Source of the DNA: Mucor racemosus
Lineage: Eukaryota > Mucoromycota > Mucoromycetes > Mucorales > Mucoraceae
Direction: 5' to 3'
DNA length: 64,000 bases
NCBI GenBank assembly: GCA_027405735.1
Contig: JAPEHQ010000007.1
Coordinates: 1,761,001-1,825,000 of the forward strand
In this document: positions 25,055 through 37,264 of the stretch, in pieces
Layout: every line of letters begins with the position of its first letter
Numbering within the stretch: the stretch's first letter is position 1
Notes under the pieces: generated by a model
The model's input: only the letters and a program-made list of their open reading frames with translations
What the model was told of the DNA's origin: nothing
Database searches by the model: none
Position numbers and translations under genes: made by a program

Positions 25055-25743
25055 TTAATCAAAATCTGCTTCAAATAAAACCTCCCTTTCTGCTCTCACT
25101 TGACCAGCAGGTATTAAATCCCATAATTGGTTGATATTATCGTAACCAAATTTTTTGTGGTATAAAACCACTCGTGTACCATCTGATGTTTGATTACCAC
25201 GTACGTCGAGTACCATATGAGGGTCTGCTAATGTATAAATAAAACCATCTTCAAACCCCCAGCGTTGATTTTGAGCATCTGTAATCCTTTTTCGATCATA
25301 TTGGCAAATCCAAGCATCGTCAACAAGTGGGCCTCCTCTCACATCCAGCACTTTTCCTGAGCATTTATTAACTATAAACCCATCCTATAGATGTAACGCA
25401 TGTTCAATATCGATTTATTTACCGTGGGTATACGTCGTTATCAAAGATATAATGTACCTGATAATACCATAGTTGATTGTCTCGATCATCGTTATGTTTA
25501 GGTGTCCATATTAATATTTTTGCATCATTCTAATACATTTTTGTTTTGTAAACTATCATACTTGTTCAATAAGCTTAGGAATTCTTACTTTTGTGGAAGC
25601 ACCGTCAACTATTATTATAAAACTCTTATTTCAATATCATTACTAGTTACAAACAGACTGATGCTATTGATAAACTTACCATCAATCACCTTTCCAGAAT
25701 TACGAGATTTTATATAAAAATAACCCGATGGGAACTCGTCCAT
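25055..25743 (-). CDS. Ricin B-type beta-trefoil lectin, single domain
   Basis: Four minus-strand exons (25743-25680, 25608-25589, 25529-25458, 25384-25055) give 161 residues. The protein starts MDEFPSGYFYIKSRNSGKVID and holds three QxW-type repeats (NQLWYYQ, NQRWGF, NQLWDLI) with the repeated KVLDVRG / MVLDVRG strand, i.e. one beta-trefoil. It probably binds galactose- or GalNAc-type glycans, by family. There is no signal peptide or membrane segment, so a cytosolic lectin is likely, and it carries no toxin or enzyme domain. Exon 2 is only 20 nt and encodes VDGASTK across its junctions. The first start codon upstream of the conserved FPSGYFYI was chosen. Confidence 0.88.
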
Positions 25744-27590
25744 TATAAAAGCTTTAGAAAAGAAGAAAAATCCAAATTATAATTTTGCATCGACCTTTCA
25801 AATATGCTACTGCCACTTACTTCGTCATGTAACAAGTGTTTGTCTGTCATTAAAAATAACTGTACCTCCAATAGGCAAAAGCTAGCATGCATGAAATAAT
25901 TCAAACAGTTACAATTCCATCATTGAAAAAATCTCATCAAGTATCCCTACATATTTTTTCCTGGTACGTTATTACCTCCAGATTCTCACTTTTGTTCATA
26001 ACCATAATGAACGGTCATTATCTTAAACGATAAACATTGATACAATAGACATGAGAATGGCGATTCTGCTCTCAGTGTATAAAGTTAAATGCCTTAATTT
26101 TAAAGGGTTAATTTGAAGCCATGAGTTGGAATATATTGAAAGGCACATTTTCTTGAAATCAATCCTTAGGTCTAACTTATGATACTCAAATGATAGCCAA
26201 CCAAATAATTTTCGGACCAAATGTTTTGTTACGACTGTATCTCTACTCTTCATAAAGAAAATAGCATTTTGAATCGATTTGTAATTTTCTAAAAGAAAAA
26301 TGATTTCTAAATGGTATCACAAACACAGGTTTTTTTTTTTTTTTTTTTTTTGTCATGGGCCATCACATTATTTAATAAAACAAATGGGTCAACAAAACAA
26401 GGGTTTAAATTTTGTGATATATTTTACATATATAATTGTTTGATATATTGATAAATATCCCAATTTTGGTATCATAAATACAAAACATGTTGCAGTATAG
26501 CTTTGCTTATTAATGAGAGGACGCTTACGACTTGGTTTCGGTAGTTATAGTGCCATACACGCTACTTCTGCCTTTTGCCTGATTCAGTGATATTTCTAAC
26601 TGAGCTACAAACCCCACTAAAAAAAATGGGCGCTTGATTCCTACAATTAACCAGCATATCAATGATATGTTAAAATTATATTTCTGGATACTGTTATAGC
26701 TGTAGTATATATTTTGGAAATTGCAACCCATTTGAATCAATAATCGTTTATTCCAAGCGTTTTTCCTGTTACTAAATTTCTTTCAAACAGAAAAAAAGAT
26801 TTTTTTTTTCAAAAACGTGCCCAAAAATCCTTCAAAAACAGTTGTTGGCTAATGAAATCAAGACATGTTCTTTGTACGTCTACTGTGCACTAATGGCAAA
26901 TTTAAAATTCAATTTTGAGCCATTATTTGATTTTATAAAAAATTTCAAAGAATATCTGAAACAATTCATACAAGATAATATAAACAAGTACGCGTTTTCA
27001 TTTCTTCATTTCCACAGCGACTCGTGGAGGCTAAACATTTTGTAATGTTGTGGATCAGCACTAGAATTACCTATCGTTGCAATGGGAGGTTATTTAAATC
27101 CATATTCGGCGAGAACTGGTGAGCCTACTACTGATCTTAGTAGGCGCAAATATCAGATAACAAACTTGCTGTTCAAACTTACCGAATGCATAATGACCCA
27201 TGGAAGCTGGTATCTGAGATACTTGTAGTACCTATTCATATTTAAATTTATGAAGAGTGCCAGATTACTTGGATTGGTATTCATAGATATTGTATTTAAA
27301 TTGTTTTCAATAAAAATGCGCGTGCAGCAGCAAGCTATACAAGTGCACTTTGGTGATGAGTTTCTCAACACACAGTAGGTTATGGTGGATGTTGCTCTTT
27401 GAGATCACCGTATCAAATATGTGTTCTTACCCTCATGTAAAGTTGGAAGTTATTAGAATTAAAATTTGCTGAGATTAGGCTTCTGTTATAGATTTCCTAC
27501 GGTTGTAAAAAGTAGGTTTCAGATGGTTTTTAACTGGGTTCCGAATGTCTTCGCCGAATACTGAGTCAAATTATGTAAAAATCTTGAAAT
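25744..27590. other. Gene-free spacer
   Basis: AT-rich sequence with a 22-T run at 26330-26351. Several short open frames have no recognisable content. Its left edge holds the lectin promoter. Confidence 0.5.
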
Positions 27591-28800
27591 AAGATAGATC
27601 CAACTCAAAGCTACTCTGCATTTTTTGTTACAGCGAAAAATATTGATTTTTCATCGAGATAATCAAAATAATAGTTCTTATTACAGCTTAAAACCTATTA
27701 TAACGGTGTTCCAAAATTTATTTTAAAAAATGGACGAAAAATGATTAAAAAAACAAAATCGTTTAAATGCTCCTGAACTGCAAAGTAAGTTGAACTAGAG
27801 TATTAAATAGTTCTTGTACAGTTTTTGATTCTGCATCCATCTAAATAAAAATCAGAAAAACATTCCACATTAAATTTTGCGTAAAATGCAATTGAATTTT
27901 TGGAGGTTTTTTGAAGATACACATCACTTTTTATAAACATATTTAAAATATAACTAATTGAGATGATGCGCAAAAACATTATCTATTGATAGAGCTATTG
28001 TACAATCTTTTAGCTGCATTTTTCGTAGAGAAAACGAGATTTTTGTCTAAATTTTTTCAGATTCAGAATTTTGGATGAGGGTATATAAGGGAAAAATGGA
28101 AGCTAAAAATAGAAGTACCTGTTTGTACACATTTTTGAGGATATCTCCACGAAAAATTAATATTTTGAAAAACTCTAAATTGGGCCCGAGAGAGCTTAAC
28201 GAGCTTAATGACTTGAATACAAAAAAAATGTTGCTCAATATAACCAATATTGTGAAACCTACTATAGAAATGCCAAAAAAATGAAAAAAAAAAAGTGCTC
28301 AGGATTTTTTTATATTAAAATATATTATAGAACACTTCAAAACAAGTAAGTTTTATTATTAAAAAGTGTTAGTATAGCTTAATTTTTTCTAGAGATATGA
28401 AGCTTCAAAGTTTTCAATCCTTTAGCAGTGAAATACGCGTAAAAAATCTGAAACCTTAGCGCTGAAAAATTAATACCAACTGTAAAAAATTGGATATTTT
28501 CGGATATTTGCTTTTGGATTAAAGCTAGACATCTCAAGTACATTTGCATATAATTTTTTCTTAGTGTTATTTAGTGAAAAAAAAAGTAGAGCAGCGATGA
28601 AAAATGAGATTCAGTTTTCAAGGAAAAAGCAGTGAATTTCATGCGTTTTGGAGTCTTTCGTGAGATATAAAATAAATTTAGGGATAGGTAGCATAATGCG
28701 ACCAATTTATGTCTGTTTAGTAGTGTCTAAAGTATATCCTAAAAATGTTTAGTATGATGCTAGCTATAGAAAAGAGAGCACGCTCCGATGTTGGAGATTA
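27591..28800 (+). repeat. Dispersed repeat family, copy C
   Basis: Plus-strand copy starting at an AAGATAGATCCAACT end. The conserved frame lies at 28075-28284 (RVYKGKMEAK, RISPRKINILKNSKLGPREL), preceded by TTTTTTCAG. It is near-identical to copy D over its first ~800 nt and less so afterwards. It ends near the CACGCTCCGATGTTGGAGAT segment at about 28778. Confidence 0.8.
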
Positions 28801-30917
28801 AAACTAGGAATTTTTTTTGTGTACTACAACGAGTCAAAATAGGTCATGAAAGGCAGAACGAACAAAATAAATTATAATTTTTTTTTATTGATTAATTAGT
28901 AAGAAAAATAATCACACAACAAATTGTAACTTCTACATAGAATAAATCTAAAAATCAATTTTTATTATACAGCATATACTGTATTCAACAGATATTGTTT
29001 TCTTGTGGAGATAGGACGAGACCCGGTATTTTCAACATTGATGACCGTAACTTTTATAGAATATAAAAATGTTGTTACTATATATAATACACGTTTTATC
29101 TACTACTAATTTTTTGTATATATACGTAGCACCATTTTGCATTTATTGATTATGTGCTCAATGGAAACTTCAGTTATGTATTTAAATGAAATAAAATCAG
29201 CTTTTGCATTATCGTACCTAGCATAATTACATGATATAGGGTAAAAATAACAGGCTTTTCTTTATATTTCGATCAGGAATAAAGATTTTTTTACAAACCA
29301 AATTGCTACTGATACTCAGTAAATAGCAGGATTATATACCAAAAAAAACAAATATGGTCAAATTACTCAATATTGCAGAAATCAAGAAAAACAAAATAGC
29401 AGATAATAAGTAGAAGGGCAGCAATTAAAAAAAAAGCAAACATAGAGGGGACGTTTGTCCTAGTTGCTAGACTTATGCGCTTTACAGCTAGTTCAAACGG
29501 AGAGGTTGTGGGTTCGAAACTTGTGTAAATGGATTTTCTTCGGAACTTATGTTTGCTGGGCTAGAAGCGCAGCTAATCATCCCCTCGCCTTTTTTTTTTG
29601 TTTTAACTTTCTACGCACAGCTTTCAAAAGATTACCAATTGTTTTCTTCTTTTCTCTACTCCAGTATTTTTAGTGCTATTTCGGAAATCCATTTTCTTTA
29701 TGAATATCTTATTTTACAAGCACAAGAGATTTTAAAAAAGTAAACACATTCTGCATGCAATAATTTAATAATGCAAACTGTATTGTAAGCCTACTACTGT
29801 CTATATATCTTGATTTTGATTTTCATACAGTAAGTAGCAAATAGAGTATTACTAATTGTAACATAAAGGCATACATAATGGAATATCTTTAATCTTCTTT
29901 AGTCATTTTTCAGAAAGACTTGAAAAGAGTTCAGCGAATAACATCGTCAATCATATTTAGATTTCTATCAGTTCCTGCTTCAGTCATTATTATCCGTTAG
30001 AAATTGGTCTGTCACCAACATTAACTTATCCTTAAAAATGGACTTCAGGATAATTACTTCTTCATGAACAATACTATTAAAGGCATATCACTCTTCACTC
30101 AAGAAACACTTTATGTTGTATGCTACCAAGTACCATTTAATGTTATTACTTAGTACAGTATCAATACATTTTACAATCCATTGCCTACGACATGTATTGA
30201 ATTGCAAAGTCTTGATAACGGATATAAAAAACCCCTAGCGTACTAAATTTAATTCAGCAATTACCAAAAACGCTTGGACCTCTGTTATGACACCATACTA
30301 TTTCATCCCAGCGGTTAATCAATAATTAAGTAGCTATCAAATTAACATCCAAGCAGATTTAGGGCAGCATTAAAACAAGGCAACTCATAATATCTGCAGG
30401 CACGGCTAAATCATGATTGATACATTTCCATCCATAGGTTACTATCAAACATATCTAATGATTCAATAGTGCCTTAAATTACACCTCAGAATCAATGTCA
30501 TATCAATATAAAAGACCATAACTTTATATCTAAACAAACGATATCTTGTTTTTATTATACAGTTAAAGAACTGGTCCATTACTCATCCTCCTTCAATTGT
30601 ATTCTTTTTCAAGTATTATTTATCAAACATGAAAATATAGGACACAACAGGTGGTTTTATTGGACAGAAATATCACGTTTTGCTGATGGTTTTCTCAATT
30701 CACAGTGATTTGTAAAAGTAGAAGTATAAACTTTTATGCAAGATATATGCAAATCTATTATCATGTATGATTGAAGATTAATTGGATCAATATTCACAAG
30801 GATGGGATTGTTTTCTTTGTTTTCTGCAGTTGTCAATAATAGTTTATTATTTTTTAAAACTTAAAACTCATTATCCAGAGCTTAATTTCTGTATTCACAA
30901 GATATATCTATTTGATT
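28801..30917. other. Gene-free spacer
   Basis: AT-rich, no supported gene. The first part may be a strongly decayed right end of the copy C repeat. A weak tRNA-like B box near 29510 was examined and not accepted. Confidence 0.45.
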
Positions 30918-32110
30918 GCTACTCTGTATTTTTTGTTACAGCGAAAAATATTGATTTTTCATCGAGATAATCAAAATAATAGTTCTTATTACAGCTTAAA
31001 ACCTATTATAACGGTGTTCCAAAATTTATTTTAAAAAATGGACGAAAATGATTAAAAAAACAAAATCGTTTAAATGCTCCTAAACTGCAAAGTAAGTTGA
31101 GCTAGAGTATTAAATGGTTCTTGTACAATTTTTAATTTTGCATCCATCTAAATAAAAATCAGAAAAACATTCCACGTTAAATTTTGCGTAAAATGCAATT
31201 GAATTTTTGGAGGTTTTTTTAAGATATAAATCACTTTTTATAAACATATTTAAAATATAACTAATTGAGATGATGCGCAAAAACATTATCTATTAATTAA
31301 GCTATTGTGGGGTATTTTAGCTGCATTTTTCATAGAGAAAACAAGATTTTTGTCCAAATTTTTTCAGATTCAGAATTTTGGATGAGGGTATCCAAGGGAA
31401 AAATGCAAGCTAGGGATGAAGGTATCTTTTTGTACGCATTATTAAGGATATCTCCACGAAAAATCAATATTTTGAAAAACTCTAAATTGGGTCCGAGAGA
31501 GCTTAACGAGCTTAATGACATGAATGCAAAAAAAATGTTGCTCAATATAACGGATATTTTGAAATCTACTGCAAAAATGCCAAAAAATGAAAAAAAAATA
31601 AAAGTGCCAGAATTTTTTCATACTAAAATATGTTATAGAGTACTTCAAAACAAGTAAATTTCATTATTAAAAATTGTTAGTGTACCTTAATTGTTTACCG
31701 AGATATCAAGGCTCAAAGTTTTCAGCTTTTATCTGCAAAGTAGGGGTGAAAATCTGAAACATTAGCGTTAAAAAAATTATTCTTCCTGCTAGAAATAAGA
31801 TATTATTGGAAACGCGTTTTTGGATTAAAGCTGGACATCTCAGGTACAACGGCATATAATTTTATTGTATTTTTATTTAGTGAAAAAAAAAGATTAAAAG
31901 GAATGAAAAGTCGGACCCAGTTTTTCGGAAAAAGCAGTGAACTTTACGTGCTTTTTTTGAATCTTTCGTGGTATGTAACATAGATTTAGGAAAAGGTAGC
32001 GTACCATGACCAATTCAAATCACATTATCAATGTCTATGATATATCCTGAAATTTGTTTAATATGGATTTAATTATTAAAAAAAAAAAAGGACACGTTCC
32101 GAATTGAATA
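30918..32110 (+). repeat. Dispersed repeat family, copy D
   Basis: Plus-strand copy 3.3 kb downstream of copy C in direct orientation. It starts within the shared sequence at GCTACTCTG, so the first few bases of the unit are missing. It carries the conserved frame at about 31370-31657 (RVSKGKMQARDEG, RISPRKINILKNSKLGPREL) and ends near the CACGTTCCGA segment at about 32090. Confidence 0.8.
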
Positions 32111-32427
32111 TTAGCAATTTCTGAAATTTAAGAATTATATACGCACAATATCAGATTAAACAGTGTATTTTTTATATATATTTTGAATGATTACAACGGT
32201 GTGAATATTACTATATATATATATATATATATATTATATCAAAACAATGATAAATCGAATTTTATGAAAGTAAAATTATTTTTTTAGGGCGAGTTTTGTG
32301 GTTTTAAAGTGAAGAGGGGGGATCGAGAAATAATACAAAAAAAAAAAAAGAAGAAGGGTAGATTTAACCCATCATAAAAAAAGATATATATATAAGAAAA
32401 ATAGAGAACAAATATACAATATTATTT
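32111..32427. other. Spacer with (TA)n microsatellite
   Basis: It contains an uninterrupted TA repeat at 32212-32234, then the probable 3'UTR of the PP4 regulatory subunit gene. Confidence 0.6.
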
Positions 32428-35400
32428 TTAATCATCCTTATCATCCATAGCTGATGAATGAGGTAATACAATAGCTGTTGTGGGTAATGTTGTTGTTGTT
32501 GTAGTTGTTGTAGTTGTAGTTGTAGGGCTTTTAGGTGTAATTTCACTTGATGGTGTATTTATAGTTTTGGTGGTTTCTACAACAGGCTCTGCATCAGACA
32601 TTATTTCATCTTCATCATCCACATTATTTTCTAATTTTGATGCTGATGCTGATGCTGATGCTGATTCTGTAGCTGTCGATGTTGTGGTTATATCCATAGG
32701 TTCCGCATTAGTTTTCTCGGGTGAACCAGCTCTTTCAACATCTTGCATTGGTGTTGATGTTTCCTCTGATTCATCTGTATCCAATTTCAATTTCTTGTCG
32801 ACTTCTTCGTCTGTGACATTTTCATCCTCTTCCCCATCTTGTTCCTCCTCGTCATCTTCTTCTTCGTCATCTTCATCATCATCTTCCTCGTCATCATTAT
32901 AATTATTATCATTATCATTTTCTTCAGCTCTAGCTTCAATAGCGGCTTCAGCTATTTGGACAGCAGCCTGCATCTCTTTCTCTCTCTGTTTCTCAAGTAT
33001 CTCTGAATCAACAAATGGCATAACAAATGATCGGACATCGCCATCTTTATCTAAAGCAAAACGATAGGTCATTTGGTCAAGTGCATGTCCTGATTCACCT
33101 GCTTGATTTACAGTTCTTGATGGAGCAGCAATTTCACTCAATTCTCGTCGGAAAGGTTCTAAAAATATTTTCTGATTAAGGTTTTGGTAATTATAAATAA
33201 AGTGATTTGTATTTTACCGTTGGTATAGATGGTGCCAATGGTACGAGAAGCTGCAATACGAACATTAACTACATGGTCATAGGCAAGTGGAGCTAATCGA
33301 GGTAAAAAGAAAGACGCAAAATCAGATGCACCAATACCAGCTTCTATGAGGGCTTTACAAATTTGAGCAAATCTATAAAATAATATTTAGTAAACTTGAA
33401 TAATGGTATGGCAAATTCAATAGCTTACACAAGTCTTCCACGGTAATTTTCAGAACGAGCAAACTCATCTAAACGTTCCATGACATGACTTAACAAAGCC
33501 AATGCAAAATTGCGTTTGTTTTCAGTAATATCGTCTCCATAACCATCTGCTTGTGATAATGATTCGCCGTCTTCTTCTACGGCATGTTTTACAACATCCA
33601 ATACTACTGGGAAAACGCTGACACCTGTTTCTCTTACTGCTGCGAATTCGTCATGACAAGCACGAACTACCAAAGGCAAAATGTGTTCAACCACTCTAGA
33701 AGCATCAAAAAGCATAGAAATTTCCATCAACTGAGCTGCCAAGATGTTTCGTAAATGCCAATTAGTTGAGACGCCATCCCACACCTCTGCCAAAATGGGA
33801 ATGTACTCATTTCTAGAACTAACAGCCAATGTACCTAAAAAGTCAGCCAAATGTTCAAGTACACCTTGTTTCACATCATCCAAATCCATCAAATAAAGAG
33901 CAAAGATCTGTACCAAATCTCTTTCTGTACGCTCAGGGCCGATAATGCGGGCAATATCATGTAATGAATGAGCAAATGTGCAGCGAACCTTGATCTGATA
34001 GTCTTTTGTTAAATTCAAATAAGTATCTCTTAAATGAGTGTTCCAGTATTCAACGCCGGCTGTTAATACCACGACTGGAAAGTTGTAAGCGCAAATGTAA
34101 GTACGGTCGATTTCTAATTTGAGCATTTGGTTATTGCTACTATTAACATTTGATCCAAGTGATAGGAAATATTGTAATAAAGGTTCAGGCATTTTGCCTG
34201 GTTGACCTGTTTGTTCCCAACCTTCAGGTAAGAATTTAGAAACTAGTTCTCCAACAATGTCAGCCATTGCATTACGCACATTGCGTGATACGTCATTTCT
34301 GAAGGTCTCGACGCTTGTTACTGTCAGTTCAGTTTTGGATTCTTCTGATAAAACACCACATAATTGAGGTAATGTCAAGACACAAGATCGACGTACATGC
34401 CAAATTTGATCTTCAGCAAATTGACGGAAAAGGGGTAGCTGCAAAGAAAACAATGTCAGTACTCAACAATATTGAAATTTATTGTACATACAAGCCTTTC
34501 TTCTGCTACTTTTGTGTCTACAACTTGAGCTAAACATCCAATCGCTGTAGCTGCTTCTTTTCTGACATAAAATAAAGAATCAGATGCTAACTGTTCAATG
34601 ATTGGTAAACATTCTTCAGTGCATTTTTCTGCGTCAAATGCACCAACAATAGATGCTATTAACTATATAATAATCAAGTCAGTAATGCTATTCAAGTAAA
34701 TTCATATAAATTGCTTACTGAAATACAAGTAATTTTAGCTAAACTGATTTCCCCTTGATCAAATTCATCATCTGAAGGAGGAGCATGATGTATATTAAGA
34801 GAAGTCTCGAATCCAGGAGTTGCTGATGATCTTCTACGTTCTGATGTAGGACCATCGTCGATAGAAACACGATGATATTTTAATGCTTCAGCTCTATCAC
34901 CATGTAAATCCTCATCTTCCTCATCTTCCTGTCCATTTGTTCTAGGCGGCTTCTTTTTACCATCTACTATCAACATGAGACCTTCAATTACACCTTTAAA
35001 TATCTCACAATTGATAACTTGTTGAAATACTGGATCTTGATCAGATGATCTACGAAGTTCTGTAACAACCGAAACAATTGCTTGTTGGCCTAATGAGGCA
35101 ACACCTGAGCTTTGATCCAAAAGAATTCTGATTATCAAGGGCGCAAAAGTTTTTTCTTGTGGTGTGGATTGATCTGAATTTGAGAACATGGCAGGTAGAT
35201 TCTGTAGCACTTGTTAACAATATATAATTATAGATTTGTTTGAAAAATATTCATATACCTTGTAAAAATAGAGCAATATTTGATCAAGTTCGCTAGCAAA
35301 CGTTTCCTTGACAGTATCATCAGTATCACAGGCTAATTTGTCCATGATGGGTAACACATCTTCAATGGCTTCAGTCAAGCTAATCTCTTCTAATGCACTT

Positions 35401-35997
35401 GATAATTCTTTTGCTAATAAAAGTCTTTTTTTTTTTTTTTTTTTTTTTCCTATTAGATTCATCAATCAAGATATGTCCGAACAAGTTATCTCACCTATTA
35501 ATCAAAGCATCATTTTCCCTAAATCCATATACACGTTCAATAGGTGTCACGTTCTCATCTGCTAATAGTTCATCTTCCAACTCATCCTCTATAGGCTCTA
35601 ACGAATGAAAAACATGAATAAAAAGCCAGGATTGTAAATAGAATTATGTACTAACCTTCAGACATTGTTTGTATTAGTGCAGTGGAAGTAGCGTTGTTGG
35701 AGGAAGTTGAAGGAGGGGAGGGTAATTCTTCTGTATCAGTTGACGTGTATTCCTGTGGAGCATCGACAATTTGTGCAGTTTCATCTATATCTTGTTCTTC
35801 TTGTTGATTTCCTTTATCTTTATTATCGTGAGTAGTTTCAAATGTATCATCTTGTTGTTCAAACAAAGATTCTTCTTGTTCATAGTCATCATCGGGAAAG
35901 TCGAAACCGAGATCTTTTTTTTTAAAAAAAAAAAAGAGAAAATGTTTATTCGAGGTCCTTTTTCAGTGTTTTGTTATAATTTGATTTTACCAGCCAT
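32428..35997 (-). CDS. Serine/threonine protein phosphatase 4 regulatory subunit 1 (HEAT repeats)
   Basis: Nine minus-strand exons: 35997-35991, 35913-35656, 35597-35495, 35424-35259, 35201-34719, 34662-34492, 34438-33429, 33372-33218 and 33158-32428, giving 1027 residues. After an acidic N-terminus come HEAT repeats typical of PP4R1, e.g. DQIWHVRRSCVLTLPQLCG, SRNVRNAMADIVGE, YQIKVRCTFAHSLHDIARI and DLDDVKQGVLEHLADFLGTL. The family holds the PP4 catalytic subunit and selects substrates in DNA-damage and signalling pathways. The C-terminus is strongly acidic (about residues 860-905) and Thr-rich. Exon 1 is only 7 nt (ATGGCTG). Introns 1 and 3 end in A-runs plus G; the second of these, at 35425-35494, joins ALINR to LLLAKELSSALEE. 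The gene is divergent from the NOT3/NOT5 gene. Confidence 0.88.
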
Positions 35998-37264
35998 TTT
36001 TTGTTATATTTATAATCAGTTAGTATCCTTGGAATAAAGAAAGAGAAAAAAAGAAAAAAAGCAAGAACTCGCCTTCTTATTTATTTTAATACATACAACC
36101 CTTATGCCTTGTACATCATATCATTGGTTCGCTTTCATTTTGTCTATTTACTTGTCGTGTAGCATTGATTTATTTATCATATTTCATCTTTGTGTGGTCT
36201 TTTGTATCCGCTTTTGGTATTAAATTCATCAAGTATGCTATTGATTAGTAGAGATTTATTTAGTATGATCATTTATCTCATCATGGATTTCATTGGATTT
36301 AAGTCCCAGATATTTATTAAAGATTTCATTGTTTGATTTGCTGTACAAAAATGAAAAATGAGGCCATTTAATATGGAAAGTGCATTAAAGCATGATTAAT
36401 TAAACTTTCCATCATGTAATTTTGCTCCAATGCACGCACATATAGACAATGATCTGTGCATTTGTCATTACTTTATCACCAGAACTTCCACTTGTAACGT
36501 TGCATCATTTTTTAGAGCTACACACTATATATAAATATCATTTAGTTCAGATTTATTTGTTCTCCCGCATAAAAACATCTTTTTTTCCGTCGATACTGCT
36601 TCAGTTGCATTCAGCATGATATGTTTATCAAAACCTCAATTTATATCTTATTGGGCATTAAAACTCAACAAAACACATATCCTTGATTCAGATGTCGAGT
36701 TTGCTGAGCAACCTGACGTATCTGCAAAATAATGAATAAAACGTCGATCTTCAGATCGGTTGCTACGGTAATTCAATGGTATCTGTCAAAAACTGGTTCC
36801 TGATTACCATGGCAACTAAATTATGATGATGGACATGAGATTGGCATGTTAATGGTTTTATCATTAATGCATAAATCCCATAGTGGCGTACATCATGTTA
36901 AACGGTACAATTCTCGAGCAGATGAGAGAAAATATTCATTACAATAGTAAAATATATAAATTGGCATAATCAGCGCATTCATAACAAGCCATTGGTGATT
37001 AATATCAACTGTACATGTTGATTGATTCAATCAAATACCCAATTTGCAATTGGCACAAACATCAATACGTGCAAACCAGTCACCACAAACGTGGGCTAAC
37101 AAAACAACAAAAGCTATACCAACAGAGTAGCTAACTTTGTTGTTTGTTTAAAACGGAAATAACTCTTCCTAGTAATAAACTTGGAAAGAGAACAAAGAAT
37201 TTATTGTATATTCTTGCATTTTAATTTTGAATAAATATAAAAAAAGAGAGAATCAGGCAAAAAA
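35998..37264. promoter_or_regulatory. Shared divergent promoter region
   Basis: 1.27 kb between the start codons of the PP4 regulatory subunit (minus) and NOT3/NOT5 (plus). It holds a TATA-like AATATAAAAA near 37232, an imperfect inverted pair GTTGCTACGGTAAT / ATTACCATGGCAAC around 36758-36815, and no coding region. Confidence 0.5.

Noticed and set aside
29461..29530. tRNA-like segment with a GGGTTCGAAAC B box
   Set aside because: Only the B box is good; the T stem relies on wobble pairs and no acceptor or anticodon arm forms.
32480..32902. 140-codon plus-strand frame rich in Val and Ser
   Set aside because: It is the antisense shadow of the Thr- and Asp/Glu-rich tail of the PP4 regulatory subunit.
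35214..35465. Poly-Lys exon reading through the A-run of the PP4 subunit gene
   Set aside because: It does not keep phase with the upstream exon, whereas the acceptor at the end of the A-run does and rebuilds a HEAT repeat.
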